The position numbers and the translations under genes were made by a program. Below are positions 8,927 to 16,165 of a stretch of DNA of 43,931 nucleotides, piece by piece. Origin of the DNA: JBCCQH01 sp039024435 (GTDB lineage: Bacteria > Bacteroidota > Bacteroidia > J057 > JADKCL01); contig JBCCQH010000061.1 of NCBI GenBank assembly GCA_039024435.1, positions 1 to 43,931 of the forward strand. Reading direction: 5' to 3'. A model generated the notes under the pieces. The model saw only the letters and a program-made list of their open reading frames with translations, made no database searches and was not told the origin of the DNA. Each line of letters starts with the position of its first letter. Position 1 is the stretch's first letter.

Positions 8927-10261
8927 ATGTCGCATTGCCATCGTTTTCTTACCCTGTTGCTGGTCCTGTTTTCGGCCGTTCAACTTTCGGCACAGAAGGT
9001 CTACGTGCTTCGCCTGCAAGATGAGGTGAATGCGAGTACCGCCCGCTTCGTTTCCCGCGGATTTGAAGATGCGGCCGCTGACCAAGCCGAACTGGTCATT
9101 CTGCACATGAACACTTTAGGGGGGCGGGTCGATTACGCCGATACCATGCGGAACCGTATTTTGGATGCCCCCATGCCGACGGCAGTTTTCATCGACCGGA
9201 ACGCCGCCTCGGCGGGCGCATTGCTTTCCATCGCCTGTGATTCGATCTACATGGCACCGGCCGCGAGCATTGGGGCGGCCACGGTGGTCCTGGGCGGAAC
9301 CGGAGAAGCCGCGCCCGACAAGTACCAAAGCTACTGGCGGGCGATCATGCGCAGCACCGCCGAGCGGACCGGCCGCGATCCCCGCATCGCCGAAAAAATG
9401 GTCGACGAAGATCTGGATTTGCCGGGAATCAGCCCCAAGGGACAGGTGATCACGTTCTCCACCCGCGAAGCCATTGAAAACGGCTACTGCGAGGGGGAAA
9501 AGCAGAGTTTGGCGGAGGTCGCGCAAGCCATGGGCGTAGCCGACCCCGAACTGGTTCAGTTCGAGGGAAGCAGCATCGACCAAGTGATCAATTTTCTCAT
9601 TCGCCCCGGGGTCAGTGCGATCTTGATCTTGCTGATTTTTGGGGGGATTTTCCTAGAAATGAAGACGCCGGGGATGGGCTTTGCCGGTCTGGTGGCGCTG
9701 TTTGGGATCGCTCTCTTCTTCGCCCCGCACTACATCGAGGGCCTTGCGGCTGGTTGGGAAATTGCGGTGTTCCTGGTCGGGGTGATCCTGATTGCTTTGG
9801 AGATATTCGTGATTCCCGGGTTTGGGATTGCGGGGATTCTCGGAATCGTGTGCGCGGTCGGTGGAGTGGCGGTGGCACTCCTGGGCAACGACGGTTTCTC
9901 GTTTGAATACGTCGGCACCGGAGAAGTCCTCCGCTCAGTGGCCCTGGTCTTGGTGATGCTCTCCACCGCCATTTTGTTGGTGGTCTTGGTGGCACGCTAC
10001 CTGGTGCGGTCGCGGGCCGCTTATCCGTTTGTGGATCAGATGACCCAGGATCGGGAACAAGGTTATACGGTCGTCCGGCAGGAAATTCTGGAACTGATTG
10101 GCTCCCGCGGCGTTTCGACCACCGATCTGCGCCCTTCCGGATACATTGAAATCGAGGGGCGCAAATACGATGCCGAGGCCAAAGAAGGCTTCATCGCCAA
10201 GGACCGCAAGGTGGTGGTCGACGGGGTCCGCAGCATCAACCTGATCGTACGCGAAGCATGA
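8927..10261 (+). CDS. nfeD: NfeD-family membrane-bound serine protease (long form)
   Basis: 444 residues. The signal segment (1-22) is followed by a ClpP-like serine protease domain (~24-210) with the nucleophile Ser95 in RNAASAGA and probable dyad Lys132, as in the archaeal homologue PH1510. Next come four or five membrane helices (~215-345) and a cytoplasmic/OB-type NfeD C-terminal domain (~390-444, DLRPSGYIEIEGRKYDA). Long NfeD proteins degrade stomatin-type membrane proteins and support membrane quality control; here no stomatin gene is adjacent. Its stop overlaps the kdsB start by ATGA (10258-10261), indicating translational coupling. Confidence 0.93.
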   Translation: MSHCHRFLTLLLVLFSAVQLSAQKVYVLRLQDEVNASTARFVSRGFEDAAADQAELVILHMNTLGGRVDYADTMRNRILDAPMPTAVFIDRNAASAGALLSIACDSIYMAPAASIGAATVVLGGTGEAAPDKYQSYWRAIMRSTAERTGRDPRIAEKMVDEDLDLPGISPKGQVITFSTREAIENGYCEGEKQSLAEVAQAMGVADPELVQFEGSSIDQVINFLIRPGVSAILILLIFGGIFLEMKTPGMGFAGLVALFGIALFFAPHYIEGLAAGWEIAVFLVGVILIALEIFVIPGFGIAGILGIVCAVGGVAVALLGNDGFSFEYVGTGEVLRSVALVLVMLSTAILLVVLVARYLVRSRAAYPFVDQMTQDREQGYTVVRQEILELIGSRGVSTTDLRPSGYIEIEGRKYDAEAKEGFIAKDRKVVVDGVRSINLIVREA

Positions 10262-11010
10262 AAGTTCTCGGTGTGATCCCTGCGCGCTACGCCTCGACGC
10301 GCTTCCCCGGGAAACCACTGGCCGACATCCACGGCAAATCGATGATCGAGCGGGTTTACACCCAAGCGCTGGCGGCCCGGCGGCTGGACGCGGTGGTGGT
10401 GGCCACGGACGACCCCCGCATTTTTGCCCACGTGACCGCCTTTGGGGGAGCGGTGCAGATGACTTCGCCCGACCATCCTACCGGAACCGACCGGATCCTG
10501 GAAATTGCCGCCACCGAGGACACCTATGCCGCCTACATCAACATCCAAGGCGATGAGCCCTACATTGCCCCGGAGCAGATCGATCAGGTGGCCGAGCTGT
10601 TGGCCGAAGGGCCGGAGGCATTTGTAGCGACCCTCGCCAAAAAGCTCACCGATCCCTCCGAAATCCACGATCCCAACTTGATCAAGGTCACGTTTGCCCG
10701 CGATGGCCGCGCCCTCTATTTCTCCCGCAGTCCCATTCCGTACCTGCGCGACGCGGGCCAATTGGAAGCGTTCCAGCAAAGGCACGGCTACTACAAACAC
10801 ATCGGGATTTACGGCTACACGGCCCGGGCGCTGCGGGAAATCGAGCAGATGCCGCGGGGCGCCCTGGAACAGGCGGAGTCCCTGGAGCAACTGCGCTGGC
10901 TGGAAAGCGGCTTGCCCATCTACGTGGGCCGGACCGAGTACGAGACCCAGGCGGTCGATACGCCAGAAGACCTGGAAAAGCTCCGCCAGTGGATGTCCCC
11001 GGAGCGCTGA
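10258..11010 (+). CDS. kdsB: 3-deoxy-manno-octulosonate cytidylyltransferase (CMP-Kdo synthetase)
   Basis: 250 residues, standard for the family. It activates Kdo with CTP to CMP-Kdo for lipid A inner-core synthesis, in the cytoplasm. The N-terminal nucleotide-binding signature IPARYASTRFPGKPLA (residues 6-21) is intact, followed by VVATDDPRI, the substrate-site TGTDRI and YINIQGDEP. The start overlaps the nfeD stop in ATGA, so the two genes form a small operon. There is no other LPS gene next to it except a glycosyltransferase 26 kb away. Confidence 0.97.
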   Translation: MKVLGVIPARYASTRFPGKPLADIHGKSMIERVYTQALAARRLDAVVVATDDPRIFAHVTAFGGAVQMTSPDHPTGTDRILEIAATEDTYAAYINIQGDEPYIAPEQIDQVAELLAEGPEAFVATLAKKLTDPSEIHDPNLIKVTFARDGRALYFSRSPIPYLRDAGQLEAFQQRHGYYKHIGIYGYTARALREIEQMPRGALEQAESLEQLRWLESGLPIYVGRTEYETQAVDTPEDLEKLRQWMSPER

Positions 11011-11127
11011 GGTACGGGATACCGCTGATTTTCTCGACATTTTACCGTGCAAACATGGCATTGCGAAAAGCCGCAAAATCTGCTTATTTAGCTGTGCATT
11101 GAAATTTCGGCTGGAAAGCACAATCCT

Positions 11128-12744
11128 ATGAGTACAAAAGAAAAATTCCTGAAGGAGATGGCAGCGGGGTACACCTTCGAAGGTGAAAATATCATCCTGG
11201 GCGGGGCCATGATCGATGGTGAAGTCCAAACCGGAACCTACGTCAATCTCCCTTTGAGCACCTTGAACCGGCACGGATTGATCGCGGGGGCAACCGGGAC
11301 CGGCAAGACCAAAACCTTGCAGGTACTGGCCGAAAACCTATCGATGATGAGTGTTCCGGTTCTGCTGATGGACATCAAGGGGGACTTGAGCGGCCTGGGG
11401 GCGGCCAGCGATGGCCACCGCAAAATCGACGAGCGCCACGAGTCGATTGGCATTCCCTGGGAATCCTCCGATTACCCCATCGAATTTTTGTCGATCTCGG
11501 AAGAAAAAGGCGTGCGGATGCGGGCCACGGTCTCGGAGTTCGGCCCGGTACTCATGGGCAAAATCCTCAACCTCAATGAAACCCAGTCGGGGGTACTTGC
11601 GGTGGTGTTCAAGTACTGCGACGATCAGCAATGGCCCCTGCTCGACCTCAAAGACCTCAAAAAGATGTTGCAGTACATCACCAACGAGGGCAAGGAAGAG
11701 ATCAAAAAAGAATACGGCCATATTTCACCCGCTTCCACCGGGGCCATTCTCCGGCGCATCATCGAACTGGAAGGCCAGGGAGCGGAGCTGTTTTTCGGTG
11801 AGAAATCGTTTGAAGTGGACGACCTCATGCGCATTGACGGTGCGGGCTACGGGGTAATCAACATCATGCGCCTGACTGACATTCAGGATCGCCCCAAGCT
11901 ATTTTCCACCTTTATGCTGTGCTTGCTGGCGGAGATTTACTCCACCTTTCCGGAGGAAGGGGACCTGGATGCACCAAAACTGGTGATTTTCATCGATGAG
12001 GCGCACCTGATCTTTGACGAAGCCTCGGACGCGCTGATGGACCAGCTAGAGACGATGGTGAAACTGATTCGCTCAAAAGGGGTGGGGCTGTTCTTTTGCA
12101 CCCAAAATCCCACTGATGTTCCGGACGATGTCCTGTCCCAATTGGGGCTCAAAGTGCAGCACGCTTTGCGGGCCTTCACCGCGCGGGACCGGCGACAAAT
12201 CAAGCAATCGGCGGAGAATTTCCCGATTTCTGAGTACTACGATGTGGACCAACTGCTCACCGAGCTGGGCATCGGGGAAGCACTGGTGACGGTGCTGAAC
12301 GAGGACGGGATTCCGACCCCGCTGGCTTGGACCATGCTGCGCGCGCCCTGTTCGCGAATGGACGTTTTGTCCGATTCGGAGATCCGAGAGCGCATCCGCA
12401 AGTCCCGGTTGATCGGGAAATACGAAGAAGACATCGACCGGGAGAGTGCTTATGAGATCCTCCTGGACAAAATCGAAGAGTCCCAGGAAGCCGAGCGGCA
12501 GGCCGAGCTCAAGCGCCAGCAGGAAGAACTGGATCGCAAGGCAGAAGAACGGCAAAGCCGCCGGCGTCGGAGCAGTGGTGGCCGGGAGAAGTCCCGACTG
12601 GAAGAAATCGCCAACAGTACGACCGGACGCATGGTGATCCGGGAAGTTACCCGAGGAATCCTCGGCGTTTTGGGGCTAGGGGGGAAGCGCCGCAGTACCC
12701 GCCGCAAGAAATCCCGCCGCAAAAAATCGTCTCCGTGGTGGTGA
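11128..12744 (+). CDS. yjgR: HerA/YjgR-type (DUF853) P-loop ATPase
   Basis: 538 residues. Walker A GATGTGKT at 54-61 and Walker B LVIFIDEAH with Asp290-Glu291 define a FtsK/HerA superfamily ATPase; overall it matches the DUF853/YjgR branch (opening EGENIILGGAMIDGE..., arginine-rich C-terminus). The biochemical role of YjgR is unclear; HerA relatives translocate DNA. The tail (~455-538) is a charged coiled coil followed by a strongly basic patch (RRRKSRRKKSSPWW), plausible for nucleic-acid binding. It is preceded by 117 non-coding bases, so it probably has its own promoter. Confidence 0.9.
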   Translation: MSTKEKFLKEMAAGYTFEGENIILGGAMIDGEVQTGTYVNLPLSTLNRHGLIAGATGTGKTKTLQVLAENLSMMSVPVLLMDIKGDLSGLGAASDGHRKIDERHESIGIPWESSDYPIEFLSISEEKGVRMRATVSEFGPVLMGKILNLNETQSGVLAVVFKYCDDQQWPLLDLKDLKKMLQYITNEGKEEIKKEYGHISPASTGAILRRIIELEGQGAELFFGEKSFEVDDLMRIDGAGYGVINIMRLTDIQDRPKLFSTFMLCLLAEIYSTFPEEGDLDAPKLVIFIDEAHLIFDEASDALMDQLETMVKLIRSKGVGLFFCTQNPTDVPDDVLSQLGLKVQHALRAFTARDRRQIKQSAENFPISEYYDVDQLLTELGIGEALVTVLNEDGIPTPLAWTMLRAPCSRMDVLSDSEIRERIRKSRLIGKYEEDIDRESAYEILLDKIEESQEAERQAELKRQQEELDRKAEERQSRRRRSSGGREKSRLEEIANSTTGRMVIREVTRGILGVLGLGGKRRSTRRKKSRRKKSSPWW

Positions 12745-12761
12745 GCGGGCAGAAACCTGTG

Positions 12762-12791
12762 TTTGGCACGCCATAAATATGTGTAGTTTTA
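12762..12791 (+). promoter_or_regulatory. Bacteroidota-type promoter for the DoxX gene cluster
   Basis: TTTG (12762-12765), an 18-base spacer, then TAGTTTTA (12784-12791), one mismatch from TAnnTTTG. A start near 12798 leaves a ~14-base leader before ATG 12812. Spacing and boxes fit the Bacteroidota sigma consensus. Confidence 0.55.
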
Positions 12792-12811
12792 TCCCAAAGA
12801 TTTGATCGCCC

Positions 12812-13264
12812 ATGGCCGCAGTATTTTTGCACGCATTTAGCTATTTGTCCTCCCTGAACGAATTCGGTAAGTGGTTCATCGTCTTCATTCTGATGGTGTT
12901 CCTAGCGGTGTTGTTCCTGCAGTCGGGTCTGGACAAGGTCACGGACCGGAAGGGCAATCTCGATTGGCTGACCGGGCATTTCGGTCAGAGCCCGTTGAAA
13001 AATCAAGTTCCGCTGTTGCTGACGGTGATTGCGGTGACCGAGATCCTTTGCGGCGTGCTCGGTCTGGCGTCGGCGGTGCTGATGCTGTTTGTGGACCTGG
13101 TCGGCTTTCCGTTGCCTTTCCTCACTTGTGCCCTTGCGGCATTGAACCTGGTGATGCTCTTTTTCGGTCAGCGCATCGCCAAAGACTACCCCGGTGCGGC
13201 GGGAATCGTTCCCTATTTTTTGGTGGCCCTGGCCGGGATGGTATTGACCATTGGCTACGTGTGA
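12812..13264 (+). CDS. DoxX-like small integral membrane protein
   Basis: 150 residues with four hydrophobic helices (~20-38, 62-85, 88-112 and 128-150). After the first helix it has the DoxX-like sequence FLQSGLDKVTD, then a short polar loop. DoxX family members are inner-membrane proteins of mostly unknown substrate, some linked to quinone or thiol redox chemistry. It is the first gene of a likely operon with the secreted protein at 13294 (30 bases downstream) and the glycoside hydrolase at 14040. Confidence 0.82.
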   Translation: MAAVFLHAFSYLSSLNEFGKWFIVFILMVFLAVLFLQSGLDKVTDRKGNLDWLTGHFGQSPLKNQVPLLLTVIAVTEILCGVLGLASAVLMLFVDLVGFPLPFLTCALAALNLVMLFFGQRIAKDYPGAAGIVPYFLVALAGMVLTIGYV

Positions 13265-13293
13265 CCCAATCACTGAAAATCACCTTTTCCGAT

Positions 13294-14043
13294 ATGATTC
13301 GAACCCTGAATTTTCTCCCCAACGATTGGCACTCGGGCCTCTGGGGAATCGTTTTTGTCTTGGCCACAGCCTTTTCCGCGTCCGCCCAGTCGGAAACCGA
13401 AGCATTCTTCCGTGCCATTTACGCCCAGTCGCCGGCGCAATGGTACGACCTGAATGATGGAAATCGGGGGCGATACACCGAGTCCATCACCAACGGGAAG
13501 TACGTCACGAAACACTCCTTTTTGCTCATTGATCCCTACGCGACCGGTAAATCCCGCTACCTGAAGCCCCTCGCGGCCAAGGACCTGGGCGAATTTCTCC
13601 CCGACGTCCGCTTTTTCTACGGTGAATTGAGTTGCAATTTTGAGTTCAATGGGGGGAAGTTGCCTTTTCTGGGGTATTTGCGGGGAAATACTGCGGGCAT
13701 CATCTACCATCCCGCCTACGATGTGCTCGACGTTCCCACCAAGGCGCTGTTTGCCTCGGCCCTGATTCGGCGCCAGGGGCAGATGGAAAATTTTGCTTTG
13801 GGATTGACCCAGCTCTTCGCCCTGCTGCGCTTGAGTGCGCTGGATTGTGACCCGGATATTCAGTCCTGGTCGAAGGCCGAAACCAAGTGGTCGGGGGAGA
13901 TGCTGACGGTGAAACTGCCGTTTGAGCTGCGCTGCAAGCAGGCGGGAAGTACCGATTACGGCCCGAGAACGCAGCGCGTGGAAATTGAATTTGATTTTAC
14001 CGGTGGGAAATACACCGATTTGACGGTACTGACCGGGCCATGA
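13294..14043 (+). CDS. Secreted protein of unknown function
   Basis: 249 residues from the ATG at 13294, which begins MIRTLNFLPNDWHSG and reaches a hydrophobic signal segment ending SASAQ at ~31. The same frame is open upstream to 12871 but that part lies in the DoxX gene, so the internal start is chosen. The mature part has mixed alpha/beta composition, two Cys pairs (FYGELSCNFEF, LSALDCDPDI, ELRCKQAG) and no recognised motif. The stop overlaps the next gene in ATGA (14040-14043), so translation is coupled with the GHL10 hydrolase, suggesting related envelope roles. Confidence 0.8.
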   Translation: MIRTLNFLPNDWHSGLWGIVFVLATAFSASAQSETEAFFRAIYAQSPAQWYDLNDGNRGRYTESITNGKYVTKHSFLLIDPYATGKSRYLKPLAAKDLGEFLPDVRFFYGELSCNFEFNGGKLPFLGYLRGNTAGIIYHPAYDVLDVPTKALFASALIRRQGQMENFALGLTQLFALLRLSALDCDPDIQSWSKAETKWSGEMLTVKLPFELRCKQAGSTDYGPRTQRVEIEFDFTGGKYTDLTVLTGP

Positions 14044-15680
14044 GTCCCACCCGATCCGCAAATGCCCGTCGGCAATTTGGAATGATGGACCTGCTGGCTT
14101 CCTCTTCAATCTTTCTGATCGTTTCTCCGCTATCGGGGCGCAGTTGGGCGTGTCGGCTGCGGATCGCGGGTGTACTGTTGTTCCTGGCGCTCGTTTTTCC
14201 CGTCTCCGCCCAGGCCCAGGACATCCCCCCCAAGCGGGAACTCCGGGCGGTTTGGGTGGCGACGCTCGCAAATCTGGACTGGCCCTCTTCGGCCTCGCTG
14301 AGTCCCTACCGGCAGCAACGCGAGTTCATTCACCTCCTGGAAAAAATGCAGCGGGTGGGGATGAATGCCGTTATGGTGCAGGTCCGCCCGGCGGGAGATG
14401 CATTCTATCCTTCGGCCCTAGCCCCCTGGTCGCAGTACTTGACCGGCAAGCAAGGCCGTCCGCCGGAGCCTTTTTACGATCCCCTGGAATTCATGATCCG
14501 GGAATGCCACGCCCGGAACATTGAATTTCACGCTTGGTTCAATCCTTTTCGCGCCCTTTCGCACAAGCGATTGAGCAGTGTCGCCGCTTCGAATCTGCTC
14601 AACTTTCATGCCGATTGGTTTTTTACCTACGGCGATTCAAAATACTTTGATCCGGGGCATCCGGCCGCACGCGCCCACATCCTCAAGGTAATTCTCGAAG
14701 TTGTGCGCAAATACGATGTCGACGGCGTACACCTCGACGATTACTTTTATCCTTACCCGCGCGCTGGCGAATCCTTGCCCGATGCCCGCAATTGGAGGGT
14801 TTACGGCGGGGAGTTTTCGGATAAAGCTGAGTGGCGCCGCAGCAACGTCGATGCTTTCATTTCTACCCTCTCCGACAGCATTTTCCTGGAAAAGCAATGG
14901 GTAAAATTCGGGGTGAGTCCTTTCGGGGTGTGGCGGAATCAGGACCAGGATCCCCGAGGTTCGGCCACGATACGTGCCCTTTCTGGTTACGATGAGCTGT
15001 ACGCAGATGCCCGAAAATGGCTGGAACTGGGCTGGGTGGACTACCTTGCGCCGCAGTTGTACTGGAGCATTGCGAGTCGTCGGGCGTCCTACCGCGGGCT
15101 GCTCAACTGGTGGACTCAAGTGCCCCGGGATGACCACCACCTCTACATTGGGCATGCGGCTTACCTCTTGCAACAGACCACCTCACCCAAGTGGGCTTCG
15201 GCCTCCGAATTCATCGATCAGGTGGATTTGTGCCGCAATTCGAGTGCTTTGGGGGATATTTGGTTCCGGGCCTCCACTTTTATGGCCAATGCCAGCCGCA
15301 TCTGCGATCGCCTGCAGGACGGTTTTTACCGGTATCCCGCCCTGCCGCCGGAGATGCCCTGGCTGGACAGCATTCCCCCGAATCGTCCGCGCAGCTTTGA
15401 CGCTTATCCCACAGAGGACGGAGTATTCCTTCAATGGCGGCAACCGACCCCGGCCCACGACCTAGATGTGGCGCGCTACTACCTTGTGTACCGCTTCCAG
15501 GGCGTCGAAGAACCGGATTTTGAAGACCCCCGCCACATCATCGGCATCGTCAATGAGCCCGAATTTACCGACCTGAGCGCCGAGCGCGGGCAGCGTTACC
15601 TGTACGCGGTGACCGCCGTGGACCGCCTGCACAACGAAAGTGATCGGTACGTGTTTCAGTGGGTGGAGCTGGGGGAGTAA
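14040..15680 (+). CDS. Exported GHL10/DUF187 family glycoside hydrolase (YngK-like)
   Basis: 546 residues. A long N-terminus precedes a hydrophobic export segment (~44-60, ending SAQAQ). The (beta/alpha)8 hydrolase-like domain opens with ELRAVWVATLANLDWPS and contains MVQVRPAGDAFYPS, EFHAWFNPFRALS and DVDGVHLDDYFYPYP, whose acidic pair is the presumed catalytic site in GHL10 proteins. A C-terminal fibronectin-III-like module (~455-546) closes it. Family members probably cleave peptidoglycan-derived or other glycan chains; the substrate is not visible here. The first ~14 residues (to MMDLLA, an alternative internal start) may not be translated. Confidence 0.88.
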   Translation: MSPTRSANARRQFGMMDLLASSSIFLIVSPLSGRSWACRLRIAGVLLFLALVFPVSAQAQDIPPKRELRAVWVATLANLDWPSSASLSPYRQQREFIHLLEKMQRVGMNAVMVQVRPAGDAFYPSALAPWSQYLTGKQGRPPEPFYDPLEFMIRECHARNIEFHAWFNPFRALSHKRLSSVAASNLLNFHADWFFTYGDSKYFDPGHPAARAHILKVILEVVRKYDVDGVHLDDYFYPYPRAGESLPDARNWRVYGGEFSDKAEWRRSNVDAFISTLSDSIFLEKQWVKFGVSPFGVWRNQDQDPRGSATIRALSGYDELYADARKWLELGWVDYLAPQLYWSIASRRASYRGLLNWWTQVPRDDHHLYIGHAAYLLQQTTSPKWASASEFIDQVDLCRNSSALGDIWFRASTFMANASRICDRLQDGFYRYPALPPEMPWLDSIPPNRPRSFDAYPTEDGVFLQWRQPTPAHDLDVARYYLVYRFQGVEEPDFEDPRHIIGIVNEPEFTDLSAERGQRYLYAVTAVDRLHNESDRYVFQWVELGE

Positions 15681-15903
15681 GGGGAATAAAGGGCAGGTTT
15701 GCGGTACATTTTTCCCCAACCCAGTGGAGAAGTAAGACATCCTGGCTGAAATTGTGGGATCTGCCCCAAACCCACCAAACAATTTTCGCCATGAATAATT
15801 TCGATTTGTAATAATTCCACCCAAGAGAATTAGGATTATTCAAAAAGCGCAATATTTTGTTGTAAATATGAATTTTCAAAACATTCTGAAAGGTCAAACA
15901 GTT

Positions 15904-16076
15904 CTTATTTTGTATTATGAGAGAGGAAACTATAGGATTTGTGTGAACGAGTGCACCGAAGAGACAAGTTTCCCGTTAAGCGGACGGCCTTATCAACTTG
16001 GGTATAAGTTACGAGCAGCAGAGAGGAACAGAGGAGGAGAGGCCGCCCGCTTATCGAAAACTGAAAATGAAATAAG
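15904..16076 (+). ncRNA. Candidate structured RNA with a three-way junction
   Basis: No convincing protein gene occupies 15681-16165. A folded RNA can be drawn by eye: closing stem CTTATTT/AAATAAG (15904-15910 with 16070-16076); arm 1 GGAAACT/AGTTTCC (15925-15931 with 15967-15973); arm 2 a 13-bp stem with one mismatch, TAAGCGGACGGCC/GGCCGCCCGCTTA (15977-15989 with 16041-16053), containing AACTT/AAGTT (15995-15999 with 16006-16010) and a purine-rich strand with AGGAGG. A terminator follows at 16110. It does not match the RNase P, tmRNA or SRP signatures I know; 6S RNA cannot be excluded. TATTTTG near 15852 is a weak promoter candidate. Confidence 0.4.
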
Positions 16077-16109
16077 CTTTTAATTTTTCGTGTTTGTGCG
16101 TTGGATGAA

Positions 16110-16143
16110 AGTGGCCTGCAGGGATGCAGGCCACTCCTTTTTT
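16110..16143 (+). terminator. Intrinsic terminator after the RNA candidate
   Basis: Perfect 10-bp stem AGTGGCCTGC / GCAGGCCACT (16110-16119 with 16126-16135), loop AGGGAT, then CC and six T (16138-16143). The T-run is on the plus strand, so it terminates a plus-strand transcript from the preceding 400 bases; on the minus strand only TTT follows, though it lies 22 bases after the stop of the 16166 gene. Confidence 0.75.
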
Positions 16144-16165
16144 GTGCGGGTTATGCGCGCTGCGC

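Noticed and set aside
15868..16083. 71-residue open frame
   Set aside because: Composition is mixed, the start is not preceded by a clear signal, and the region is better explained by helices of an RNA; no protein-family resemblance.
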